Assembly (NCBI RefSeq): GCF_001562255.1 | Contig: NZ_CP014301.1 | Location: 2,046,001 to 2,110,000 of the forward strand | Direction of reading: 5' to 3' | Length of the DNA stretch: 64,000 nucleotides | Origin: Bosea sp. PAMC 26642 | GTDB lineage: Bacteria; Pseudomonadota; Alphaproteobacteria; Rhizobiales; Beijerinckiaceae | Shown here: piece by piece, positions 11,163-18,665 of the stretch | How the letters are laid out: each line of letters opens with the position of its first letter | Numbering within the stretch: the stretch's first letter is position 1 | Made by a program: the position numbers and the translations under genes | Notes under the pieces: generated by a model | The model's database searches: none | Told to the model about the DNA's origin: nothing | The model's input: the letters and a program-made list of their open reading frames with translations, nothing else

Positions 11163-12296
11163 ATGTTCCGAGCGACCGCCTTCAAACGCCTGACGACCAC
11201 CCTGGCCCTGCTGCTGGGGTTCGGCTTCGTCATCGCGGCGGGGCCGGCTCAGGCGCTCTCCCGCATCAAGGACCTTGCGGCCGTCGAAGGCGTCCGCAGC
11301 AACCAGATCCTCGGCTACGGCATCGTCGTCGGCCTCAACGGCACCGGCGATACGCTCAACAACGCGCCCTTCACCAAGCAGTCGCTGACCGCGATGCTGG
11401 AGCGGCTCGGCGTCAACACCCGCGGCGCCAACATGCGCACGGCGAATGTCGCAGCTGTCATGGTGACGGCCAACCTGCCGCCCTTCGCCACGCAGGGCAC
11501 GAAGCTCGACGTCACCGTCTCGGCTTTGGGCGATGCCAAATCGCTGCAGGGCGGCACGCTTCTGGCGACGCCGCTGCTCGGCGCCGATGGCGAGGTCTAT
11601 GCCGTCTCGCAGGGCGCGGTCGCCATCGCCGGCTTCTCGGCCGAGGGCGAGGCCAGCAAGATCACCCGCGGCGTGCCCACCGTCGGCCGCATCGCCAATG
11701 GGGGCCTCGTCGAGCGCGAGATCGACTTCGCGCTGAACAAGCTCAAGACGCTGCGGCTCTCGCTGCGCAACCCCGATCTCACCACCGCGCGCCGCATGGC
11801 CGCCGCGATCAATGACTTCCTCGGAGGCGATGCCGCCGAGCCGACCGACCCCTCGACCGTCGTGCTGCAGATCCCGGCCCGCTTCCAGGGCAACATGATC
11901 CGTATGCTGACCGATATCGAGCAGCTCAAGATCGAGCCCGACCAGCTCGCGCGCATCGTCATCGACGAGCGCTCCGGCATCATCGTCATGGGCAAGGATG
12001 TCCGCGTCTCCACCGTGGCGGTGGCGCAGGGCAACCTGACCGTGACGATCAGCGAACTGCCCCAGGTCAGCCAGCCCAACCCACTGGGCGGCGGCCGGAC
12101 CGTCGTGACGCCGCGCACCGCCGTCAAGGTCGACACCGAAGGCGGCAACAAGCTCGCGCTGGTCAATGCGAGCGTGACTCTGGCCGAACTCGTCGACGGG
12201 CTGAACGCGCTCGGCATCGGCCCGCGCGATCTCATCGCCATCCTCCAGGCCATCAAGACGGCCGGGGCCCTGCAAGCCGAAATCGAGGTGATGTAA
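11163..12296 (+). CDS. flgI: Flagellar P-ring protein FlgI
   Basis: This is the 377-residue periplasmic subunit of the P ring, the bushing of the flagellar rod in the peptidoglycan. The ATG at 11163 gives a signal peptide (FKRLTTTLALLLGFGFVIAA ending at AQA). The mature start SRIKDLAAVEGVRSNQILGY is the FlgI signature, and VTPRTAVKVDTEGGNK and LVDGLNALGIGPRDLIAILQ are at the usual C-terminal positions. The stop overlaps the start of flgJ (TAATG), so the two are translationally coupled. Confidence 0.96.
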   Translation: MFRATAFKRLTTTLALLLGFGFVIAAGPAQALSRIKDLAAVEGVRSNQILGYGIVVGLNGTGDTLNNAPFTKQSLTAMLERLGVNTRGANMRTANVAAVMVTANLPPFATQGTKLDVTVSALGDAKSLQGGTLLATPLLGADGEVYAVSQGAVAIAGFSAEGEASKITRGVPTVGRIANGGLVEREIDFALNKLKTLRLSLRNPDLTTARRMAAAINDFLGGDAAEPTDPSTVVLQIPARFQGNMIRMLTDIEQLKIEPDQLARIVIDERSGIIVMGKDVRVSTVAVAQGNLTVTISELPQVSQPNPLGGGRTVVTPRTAVKVDTEGGNKLALVNASVTLAELVDGLNALGIGPRDLIAILQAIKTAGALQAEIEVM

Positions 12297-12682
12297 TGAG
12301 CGTAACGCTCGCCCTCCCCGCCGCCAAACTGGCGCTGAACGCGGCCGGCAGCCTTCTCGGCGGCCTGACCAATGCGCTCGACCCCGCCAAGGCCAAGGCG
12401 AAGAAGCAGGCCGACGATTTCGAGACCATGTTCCTCGAACAGGTCACCGAACGTATGTTCGCCGCGCCGGAAGGCTCGGAAGGCCCGCTCGGCGAGAACG
12501 GGCTCGGCGGCGACGTCTACAAGTCGCAGCTGACCCAGGAATACGCCAAGCAGATCCAGCGCGCCGGCGGCGTAGGCCTGTCGAGCAGCATCATGCGCGA
12601 CCTGCTTGCCGTCCAGGAGCAGACCGGTGCCACCGCCAAAACCGCAACACAGACCGCCGGGGTCGCGAATGTCGGTCGCTAG
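12296..12682 (+). CDS. flgJ: Rod-binding protein FlgJ (short, no muramidase domain)
   Basis: The product is 128 residues and corresponds to the N-terminal rod-binding domain of FlgJ, as in other alphaproteobacteria that lack the peptidoglycan hydrolase half. KKQADDFETMFLEQVTERMF and GGDVYKSQLTQEYAKQIQRA are the family motifs. It assists rod assembly in the periplasm. The start ATG shares a base with the flgI stop, and the end overlaps the next gene by 14 bases. Confidence 0.9.
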   Translation: MSVTLALPAAKLALNAAGSLLGGLTNALDPAKAKAKKQADDFETMFLEQVTERMFAAPEGSEGPLGENGLGGDVYKSQLTQEYAKQIQRAGGVGLSSSIMRDLLAVQEQTGATAKTATQTAGVANVGR

Positions 12683-13157
12683 GCGCATCCTCGACGAGCG
12701 TCCCCGCATCGCCAGCCCGCTCGAGGCGCAGGCGCTGATCGAGATCGTCCTCGAAACGCTCAGTGCCCTCTCCCACCTCGTCGGCGAGGAAACCGAACTC
12801 GTCCGGGCCGGGCGCCTGCCCGACGCCATGGCGCGCGAACCCCGCAAGACCGAACTCGCCGGCACCTATATGCGCGGCGTCGAGCAGGTAAAACTCAATG
12901 CCGTGGCGCTGGCGCGCTTCGTGCCCGAGCAGGTCAAGCGGCTGAAGACGGCCCATCTCGCTTTCCAGGGCCTGATCGAGACCAACCAGCTCGTCCTGGC
13001 GACAGCCCGCGCCGTCTCCGAGGCGATCATCCGCGATCTCGCCGGAGAGGCAAACCGCCCCGCGCGCGCGGCCGGATATGGGCCGGCCGCGACAGTCGGC
13101 GCCGGCGCCTTCGCCCGCCCCAATGCCGGCCCGCTGGTGGTTTCGCGCAGCCTCTGA
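12669..13157 (+). CDS. FlgN-like flagellar export chaperone
   Basis: This is a 162-residue helical protein starting inside the 3' end of flgJ. The long amphipathic helices (LEAQALIEIVLETLSALSHL, KTELAGTYMRGVEQVKLNAV) and the position after flgJ match the gene often annotated as FlgN in Rhizobiales. FlgN chaperones the hook-associated proteins FlgK and FlgL, both encoded nearby. The C-terminal 40 residues are Ala/Gly/Pro-rich and probably disordered, as expected for the substrate-contacting tail. Sequence similarity to enterobacterial FlgN is weak, so context carries much of the call. Confidence 0.65.
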   Translation: MSVARRILDERPRIASPLEAQALIEIVLETLSALSHLVGEETELVRAGRLPDAMAREPRKTELAGTYMRGVEQVKLNAVALARFVPEQVKRLKTAHLAFQGLIETNQLVLATARAVSEAIIRDLAGEANRPARAAGYGPAATVGAGAFARPNAGPLVVSRSL

Positions 13158-13361
13158 GGCCCGATTCCTGCTGAAAATCCCGGCATTCGCACCCCATAAG
13201 GCCGCGACCTGCCACACACGTAAATTTTGACTGAATTCCCTTACGTCAGATTCAAGAGTTTTTGCCAGTGTGATTGGAGTTGGATGGGAGAAGCCCGTCC
13301 GCGATCCGCAAGACGTCGAGTGGCCCCCGCTGCCGCTCCCGACTCCAGAAGGAGTGAAACC

Positions 13362-13829
13362 ATGGATTTCGGCAACGCGCAGAAGGTCACGCCCGTCATG
13401 GGCATCACGCTGGCGCCCCGCTCCGACATCGTCGCCACCCAGGGCGGCGTCAAGGTCGAGCTCCCCCCCGAGAAGACCGTGCAGTCCGCCCGCGCCGGCG
13501 ACGCGGTCCGCGTCGACATCAAGGAGCGCCCGGCACGCGAAGCGCAGGACGCAAAGGTCGAGGACCGCTCCGGCGAAACGGATCGCCAGGCCCAGATCCA
13601 GGTCCAGCGTCAGCAGCAGGCGGTCAAGGACACGATCGAGCGCCGGCTGACGATCGAGCCGGCGACCCGCGAGATCGTTCTCCAGAAGACCGACCTCGAA
13701 ACCGGCGAGACCGTCGAGACCGTGCCCGACGAGGCCACCCTCAAGTTCAGGCGCTTCGCACGCGAGATCGCCGAGCGCGCCCGTGCCGCTGAGGATACGA
13801 CGGCGCGCTATGTCGAACGCACCGCCTGA
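13362..13829 (+). CDS. FlaG-like flagellar protein (tentative)
   Basis: The product is 155 residues; ATG at 13362 has AAGGAG (13349-13354) at 7 bases. The second half contains REIVLQKTDLETGETVETVP, which resembles the FlaG core pattern (V-x-V-x-D-x-ETGEVIRQIP), followed by a helix FRRFAREIAERARAAE. Before it is a Gln-rich charged stretch (QIQVQRQQQAVKD). It lies between the FlgN-like gene and the flagellins. FlaG proteins affect filament length in other bacteria. The match is short, so this remains a suggestion. Confidence 0.5.
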   Translation: MDFGNAQKVTPVMGITLAPRSDIVATQGGVKVELPPEKTVQSARAGDAVRVDIKERPAREAQDAKVEDRSGETDRQAQIQVQRQQQAVKDTIERRLTIEPATREIVLQKTDLETGETVETVPDEATLKFRRFAREIAERARAAEDTTARYVERTA

Positions 13830-13857
13830 TACCTTCTCAGACGTGCCGCCGGACCAG

Positions 13858-13884
13858 ACTGCCCGCCATCGTGCGGGCAGTTTT
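13858..13884 (+). terminator. Terminator after the FlaG-like gene
   Basis: An 8-bp stem CTGCCCGC / GCGGGCAG with a 6-base loop is followed by TTTTCGTTTG. It lies about 30 bases past the stop at 13829. Confidence 0.85.
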
Positions 13885-13936
13885 CGTTTGTGGACAAGCG
13901 CAGCCCGGATCATCGACCCCTTTCAGGCAAACGCGC

Positions 13937-14052
13937 CGTCATTCCGGACAAGCCGCGAAAGCGGCGCCGATCCGGAATCCATGCCGGAACGCTGGCCTTG
14001 AGAGGTTCAGGCATGGGTTCCGGGTCTGCGCTTCGCTGCGCCCGGAATGACG
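13937..14052. repeat. Dispersed palindromic repeat, copy 3
   Basis: It opens CGTCATTCCGGACAAGCCGC and closes CGCCCGGAATGACG. The arms are swapped relative to copy 2: the left arm is the AAGCCGCGAAAGCGGCGCCG type and the right arm the CTTCGCTGCGC type. Together with the terminator at 13858 and the flagellin leader it accounts for the 488-base gap between the FlaG-like gene and the first flagellin. Confidence 0.82.
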
Positions 14053-14261
14053 CGGAGGGAATGATAGCGGCCTGTGCCATTATCATTTTGGACGCTTATC
14101 GGGCCCAGGATTTCTGAAACAGGCCGGGAGTCCAAATGCGATCGCCCCGCTCGCCCGCTTTCAGCCTTGATTAACCACGCAGCGGGTTCGAGCCGATCCG
14201 GCGCAATTCGACCGTCCGAATTTACCCCTTGTTACGAGCTGCCGACCAAATGTCTGCGGGA

Positions 14262-14310
14262 CACGGCCAGAACGGCCGTGCCGCCAGAAGGCGTCATACC
14301 AGAAGGGTAT
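14262..14310 (+). promoter_or_regulatory. Structured 5' leader of flagellin 1
   Basis: Two hairpins precede the start codon at 14318. One is CACGGCC-AGAAC-GGCCGTG (14262-14280). The other is ATACC-AGAAG-GGTAT (14296-14310), whose loop and first stem base hold the ribosome binding site AGAAGG. FlbT, encoded downstream, acts on flagellin mRNA leaders in related bacteria, so this could be its target. The fold and the link to FlbT are inferred. Confidence 0.45.
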
Positions 14311-14317
14311 TCTTACA

Positions 14318-15655
14318 ATGGCTATCTCTCTCTCCAGCAACGTCCGCAACTCGCTGACCTCGCTTCAGTCCATCACCAGCCAGGCCGCCGCCGTCCAGAG
14401 CCGTCTTGCCTCGGGCAAGAAGGTCAACAGCGCCGTCGACAACCCGGTCAACTTCTTCACCGCTCAGTCGCTGAACAACCGTTCGGACCAGCTCAAGGGC
14501 CTGCTCGACGGCATCTCGAACGGCATCCAGACCATCCAGGCCGCCTCCAAGGGCATCGACGGCATCACCAAGCTCGTTGGTTCGCTGCAGTCGACCATCA
14601 AGCAGGCCCAGGCCGACGCAGCCCAGAACCGCCCGACCGTCGTCGGAACCGGCACGACGCTCGCCAGCTCGGCTGAAGCCCTGCTGACCAGCAAGAGCCT
14701 CAAGGACATCGCTCTCGACAAGCGCGTCGGCAGCGCCGGTGACACTACCGTCGCCACCGCAACGGCCGCTTCTGCCGGTGACCTCGGCGTCGACACCACT
14801 GCGACCGGCTTCCTGAACATCCAGATCGTCACGAACCCAGCAGCAGCAACCTCGACGACCAATGTCAGCGTCGCCTTGACCGCCAACACGACCGTCCGCG
14901 ACGTCGTCAACGCGATCAACAGCTCGGGCGTCGCTTCGGCCTTCGTCGACGAAAAGGGCCTGCTGAACGTCAAGGGCTCAGGCTCCGAGACACTCGGCGT
15001 CGGCCTCGGTGTCGGAGCTACCGCCATCGCTGCGACCGGTACATCCGCGACTGGTGCGTCTAACACCGCGTTCGGCCTGGCCGCGACTGACGCCACGACG
15101 GGTATCGCCTCGTCCGGCGTCACCTCCGCCACCCGCTCCAACCTCATTCAGCAGTACAACGACCTGCGCACGCAGATCGACTCGCTGGCCAAGGATTCGG
15201 GCTTCAACGGCGTCAACCTGCTCGGCGGCGACAAGACCACGATCACCTTTAACGAGAAGACCGGCAAGAACCAGACCAAGCTGGAGATTCAGGGCACCAA
15301 CCTGACCTCCGACAACATCGGCCTCGTTCAGGCCGGTAACGCCCAGGTCGCCGGTACGATCAACTTCCAGAACGACACCGATCTGGACAAGGCCACCGGT
15401 GCGCTGACCAACGCGCTCGGTTCGTTGAAGTCGCTCGCCTCGACCTTCGGTGCCAACCTCGCGGTCGCCCAGACCCGCCAGGACTTCACCAAGGATCTGG
15501 CCAACGTCCTGACGACCGGCGCCGACAACCTCGTCAACGCCGACGCCAACGAAGAGGCCGCCGCCCTGCTCTCGCTGCAGACCCGTCAGCAGCTCTCGCA
15601 GACGGCCCTCTCCCTGGCCTCGCAGTCCGACCAGGCCGTCCTGCGTCTGTTCTGA
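14318..15655 (+). CDS. Flagellin 1
   Basis: This is a filament subunit of 445 residues. The conserved N-terminal D0/D1 helix (MAISLSSNVRNSLTSLQSIT then SRLASGKKVNSAVDNPVNFF) and the C-terminal helix (TRQQLSQTALSLASQSDQAV) pack the filament core. The Ala/Thr-rich centre (about residues 115-275) is the surface-exposed variable part. The protein ends LRLF, as alphaproteobacterial flagellins do. A second, closely related flagellin follows at 16294. FlbT and FlaF, encoded next, control flagellin output. It has its own leader and terminator. Confidence 0.95.
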   Translation: MAISLSSNVRNSLTSLQSITSQAAAVQSRLASGKKVNSAVDNPVNFFTAQSLNNRSDQLKGLLDGISNGIQTIQAASKGIDGITKLVGSLQSTIKQAQADAAQNRPTVVGTGTTLASSAEALLTSKSLKDIALDKRVGSAGDTTVATATAASAGDLGVDTTATGFLNIQIVTNPAAATSTTNVSVALTANTTVRDVVNAINSSGVASAFVDEKGLLNVKGSGSETLGVGLGVGATAIAATGTSATGASNTAFGLAATDATTGIASSGVTSATRSNLIQQYNDLRTQIDSLAKDSGFNGVNLLGGDKTTITFNEKTGKNQTKLEIQGTNLTSDNIGLVQAGNAQVAGTINFQNDTDLDKATGALTNALGSLKSLASTFGANLAVAQTRQDFTKDLANVLTTGADNLVNADANEEAAALLSLQTRQQLSQTALSLASQSDQAVLRLF

Positions 15656-15709
15656 TCCATCTTCGTCCGCAGAAGCGGGCAAGCCCATAGAATATGGGCC
15701 GAAGACAAG

Positions 15710-15745
15710 AAGGCGGCGGAGCGAAAGCTCCGCCGCCTTTCTCTT
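15710..15745 (+). terminator. Terminator of flagellin 1
   Basis: A perfect 13-bp stem AAGGCGGCGGAGC / GCTCCGCCGCCTT closed by a GAAA tetraloop is followed by TCTCTTTC. It lies 55 bases after the stop. A smaller hairpin GCCCAT-AGAAT-ATGGGC lies just before it. Confidence 0.92.
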
Positions 15746-15758
15746 TCGTAACCTCTTC

Positions 15759-15856
15759 CGTCATTCCGGGCGAAGCGAAGCGCAGACCCGGAATCCATGC
15801 CGGAACGCTGACTTTGAGAGGGTCAGCATGGATCCCGGCTCAAGGCCGGGATGACG
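15759..15856. repeat. Dispersed palindromic repeat, copy 4
   Basis: It starts CGTCATTCCGGGCGAAGCGA and ends CAAGGCCGGGATGACG. The right arm is a short variant (GGATCCCGGCTCAAGGCCGG). It carries an intact GACCCGGAATCCA (15785-15797), the same sequence into which the IS110 element at 48698 is inserted in another copy. Confidence 0.82.
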
Positions 15857-15874
15857 GTGGTGGCTGAGGGTGAA

Positions 15875-16036
15875 TCAATCCAGATGGACAGTCCCGTAGA
15901 GGTCGTTCCAATCCGGATTGCCTTTCTCGACAAGCGCGATCTTCCACGCCCTGCGCCAGCCTTTGATGGGCGTCTCCTGGTCGATCGCTTCATCGGCCCG
16001 TTCATGGGCCTCCGCGTAGACGAGGCGATTGACGCC
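15875..16036 (-). pseudogene. Remnant of a GIY-YIG nuclease-family gene
   Basis: The minus-strand frame encodes about 53 residues that match only the C-terminal end of small GIY-YIG proteins: NRLVYAEAHERADEAIDQE, IKGWRRAWKIALVEKGNPDW, then DLYG. The N-terminal half with the GIY and YIG motifs and catalytic Arg is missing; at about 16036 the frame runs into repeat copy 5, so no start or nuclease core remains. It lies between the two flagellin genes. It is a broken gene, not a functional nuclease. Confidence 0.75.
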
Positions 16037-16137
16037 GTAGCGAAGCGCAGACCCGGAATCCATGCCGGAACGTCGAAACCGGCCGTTCCGGCATGGATTC
16101 CGGATCGGCGCCGCTTCGCGGCTTGTCCGGAATGACG
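16036..16137. repeat. Dispersed palindromic repeat, copy 5 (left end truncated)
   Basis: The copy lacks the usual CGTCATTCCGGG start and begins near TAGCGAAGCGCAGACCCGG; the right end GTCCGGAATGACG is intact. The missing left end coincides with the edge of the GIY-YIG remnant, so the two are joined at the break. GACCCGGAATCCA is present at 16050-16062. With copy 4, the remnant and the terminator it accounts for most of the 638-base gap between the flagellins. The rest (16138-16293) is the flagellin 2 leader, with TTAAC at 16209 and 16226. Confidence 0.78.
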
Positions 16138-16293
16138 GTCCTCCCCAGCAGAATCCGGCGAGGTCACACAAATGTCTCCTGTCCAGCTCTGCCGACAGAG
16201 CTCCGCCATTAACCAATTGTTATCCTTAACGAGGGATTATCGGTCCAGATCAAACCGGGCAGGCGTGCGAATCGCGCTTTCAGGGGACCAAAG

Positions 16294-17649
16294 ATGGCCA
16301 GCACAATTCTCTCCAGCGGCGTCCGCAACAACCTGCTGACCTTGCAGCAGACGACGGCGCAGCAGAGCGTCATCCAGAACAGGCTGGCGACGGGCCGCAA
16401 GGTCACTTCGGCCATCGACAACCCGGTCAATTTCTTCACCTCGCAATCGCTGAGCGATCGCTCCAGCCAGCTAACCGGCCTGCTCGACGGCATCTCGAAC
16501 GGCATCCAGACCATTCAGGCTGCATCCAAAGGCATCGACGGCATCACCAAGCTGGTGCAGTCGCTCCAGTCCACCGTGAAGCAGGCTCAGGCCGACGCGG
16601 CCCAGAACCGGCCGACCAAGGCCGGCACGGCGCTCTCCTCCGCGACCGAAGCGGCCGTGACCAGCAAGAGCCTGAAGGACATTGCCCTCGACAAGCGCAT
16701 TCGGGATACGACCGGCGTCGATGTGCTCGACGACGGCATCGCCAACGCGGCGACCGCCTCCAGCTCGGGCGACTTGGGCATCGTCGAAGCGCAGACCTTC
16801 CTCGGTCTTTCGATCACGGCCGGCACTACGACCTACACGGCCTCGTTCCCCAGCGCCAATGCCACCGTTCGCGACGTCGTCAACGAGATCAACAAGTCGG
16901 GTATCGCCACCGCCTTCGTCGATGAGAAAGGCCAGCTCAACGTCAAGGGCACCGGCTCCGAAACCGTTGCCTTCGGCTTCGGCACCTCCGCCGTAGATGG
17001 CGCCGGTGCAATCACCGACGCTGCCGCTGTCGGAACCAACAACAACACCGCGCTCGGCTTTCTCGCCAACGACGGCGCCGCCGCCACCTCGGCTCTGACC
17101 TCGTCGAACATCACCTCGGCCGTCCGCTCCAACCTCATCCAGCAGTTCAACGACATTCGCGATCAGATCGACAAGCTCGCCAAGGATTCGAGCTTCAACG
17201 GCATCAACCTGCTGGCCGGCGACCGCCTCTCGATCATCTTCAACGAGAAGACCGGCGCCAACCAGACCAAGCTCGACATCCAGGGCTCGACCCTGACCTC
17301 GGACAATCTCGGCATCGTCCAGGCCACCAACACGCAGCTGACCGGCTTCTTCAACTTCCAGAACGACCTCGATCTCGACAAGGCGACAGCTGCCTTGACA
17401 GGCTCCATGACCTCGCTGAAATCGCTCGCCTCGACGCTGGGCTCCAATCTCTCGGTCGCTCAGACCCGCCAGGACTTCACCAAGGAGCTGGCCAACGTGC
17501 TGACCACCGGCGCCGGCGCCCTCGTCCTCGCCGATCCCAACGAGGAAGGCGCCAGCCTGCTTGCGCTCAACACGCGCCAGCAGCTCTCGCAGACGGCGCT
17601 CTCGCTCGCCAACCAGGCAGACCAGGGCGTGCTGCGGCTCTTCGGCTGA
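16294..17649 (+). CDS. Flagellin 2
   Basis: The product is 451 residues, a tandem paralogue of flagellin 1. The N-terminal segment around GLLDGISNGIQTIQAASKGI and the C-terminal TRQQLSQTALSLANQADQGV are nearly identical to it, while the central region (about residues 120-275) has diverged. It ends LRLFG. The gene lies 55 bases before flbT on the same strand, so flagellin 2, flbT and flaF may form one transcript. Its leader differs from that of flagellin 1, so the two may be expressed differently. Confidence 0.95.
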   Translation: MASTILSSGVRNNLLTLQQTTAQQSVIQNRLATGRKVTSAIDNPVNFFTSQSLSDRSSQLTGLLDGISNGIQTIQAASKGIDGITKLVQSLQSTVKQAQADAAQNRPTKAGTALSSATEAAVTSKSLKDIALDKRIRDTTGVDVLDDGIANAATASSSGDLGIVEAQTFLGLSITAGTTTYTASFPSANATVRDVVNEINKSGIATAFVDEKGQLNVKGTGSETVAFGFGTSAVDGAGAITDAAAVGTNNNTALGFLANDGAAATSALTSSNITSAVRSNLIQQFNDIRDQIDKLAKDSSFNGINLLAGDRLSIIFNEKTGANQTKLDIQGSTLTSDNLGIVQATNTQLTGFFNFQNDLDLDKATAALTGSMTSLKSLASTLGSNLSVAQTRQDFTKELANVLTTGAGALVLADPNEEGASLLALNTRQQLSQTALSLANQADQGVLRLFG

Positions 17650-17704
17650 TCGCGCCGAAGACGCCCGGACAACACCCCTCCCCCAGCCAGAAGGCTCGCA
17701 CATC

Positions 17705-18097
17705 ATGGCGCTCAAGGTCGAACTCAAGCCCAAGGAACGCATCATCATCGGCCAGGTGGTGATCCGCAACGACGAGCAGCGCACGCGCTTCTTCATCGAG
17801 GGCGACGCGCCGATCCTGCGCGAAAAAGACATCCTCACGGCCGCCACAGCCGACAGCCCGGCCAAGAAGATCTATCTGGCGCTGCAGCTGATGTATCTGG
17901 CCGAGGACCCGATGCACCAGCACGAGCTCTATTTTCAGCTGGTGCGCGACTTCGTCAACGCGGCGCCGAGCTCTCTGCCGCATATTCACGAGATCAATAA
18001 CCGCATCTTAAGCAGCGAGCTCTACAAAGCTCTCAAGGCAGCCAAGAAGCTGATCGCTTACGAAGCGGAATTGATCGAGAATGCAACACGGGCATAA
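17705..18097 (+). CDS. flbT: Flagellin mRNA regulator FlbT
   Basis: This is a 130-residue post-transcriptional regulator of flagellin synthesis in alphaproteobacteria. MALKVELKPKERIIIGQVVI is the family's N terminus, and KKIYLALQLMYLAEDPMHQH and HEINNRILSSELYKALKAAK are conserved. In Caulobacter FlbT binds the flagellin leader and destabilises the message until the hook is complete; in some relatives it activates instead. ATG at 17705 is chosen over upstream in-frame codons because it gives the family start. The gene overlaps flaF by 17 bases. Confidence 0.95.
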   Translation: MALKVELKPKERIIIGQVVIRNDEQRTRFFIEGDAPILREKDILTAATADSPAKKIYLALQLMYLAEDPMHQHELYFQLVRDFVNAAPSSLPHIHEINNRILSSELYKALKAAKKLIAYEAELIENATRA

Positions 18098-18452
18098 CGC
18101 GTACGCCTCCGCCGCCAGGACGAACCAGTCGGTCGTCTCCCCCCGCGAACTCGAAGCCTCCCTGCTGATAAAGGCCGCCGCGCGGCTTCAGTCGATCGCC
18201 GACGAATGGGCGACCCGCGAGCGCGAACTCGACGACGCGCTGGGCTACAACCGCAAGCTCTGGACGCTGCTGGTCTCCGCCGTGGTCGCGGAAGACAATC
18301 TGCTGCCCATCGGCATCAAGACCAACATCATCAGCCTCGCCAACTTCATCTTCAACCAGACCTTCAAGATCGCCGCGAGCCCGACGCCACAGAGCCTCGC
18401 CGTGCTGATCGGCATCAACCGCGAGATCGCGGCAGGACTGCGCAATCGCTGA
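18081..18452 (+). CDS. flaF: Flagellar biosynthesis regulator FlaF
   Basis: This is a 123-residue partner of FlbT in flagellin control. The family pattern is clear: ASAARTNQSVVSPRELEASL, LDDALGYNRKLWTLLVSAVV and INREIAAGL. In Caulobacter FlaF is needed for flagellin translation and secretion, opposing FlbT. The start lies within the last codons of flbT, in a different frame, which fits coupled translation. Confidence 0.93.
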   Translation: MQHGHNAYASAARTNQSVVSPRELEASLLIKAAARLQSIADEWATRERELDDALGYNRKLWTLLVSAVVAEDNLLPIGIKTNIISLANFIFNQTFKIAASPTPQSLAVLIGINREIAAGLRNR

Positions 18453-18491
18453 GGCGGACGAGCGGCCTTCGCCGCTCCAGCAGAACGGGAC

Positions 18492-18600
18492 GTCATCCCG
18501 GACAAGCCGCGAAGCGGCGCCGATCCGGGATCCATCATAAGGCACGGTCGGTTTTCTACGATGGATCCCGGATCTTCGCTGCGCTGCGTCCGGGATGACG
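18492..18600. repeat. Dispersed palindromic repeat, copy 6
   Basis: It starts CGTCATCCCGGACAAGCCGC and ends GTCCGGGATGACG. The left arm is the AAGCCGCGAAGCGGCGCCG type and the right arm the CTTCGCTGCGCTGCG type. It lies between the convergent ends of flaF and flgL, where it could also act as a bidirectional barrier to transcription. Confidence 0.82.
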
Positions 18601-18665
18601 TGGTGTGGTGGCTATCGGGATTGCCTCGGCATCAGAGCACCTGTTTCAGAACCCAGAATCCGCCC

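Noticed and set aside
18461..18478. GAGCGGC-CTTC-GCCGCTC as a terminator of flaF
   Set aside because: The stem is good but is followed by CAGCAG, with no T-run, so intrinsic termination is not supported.
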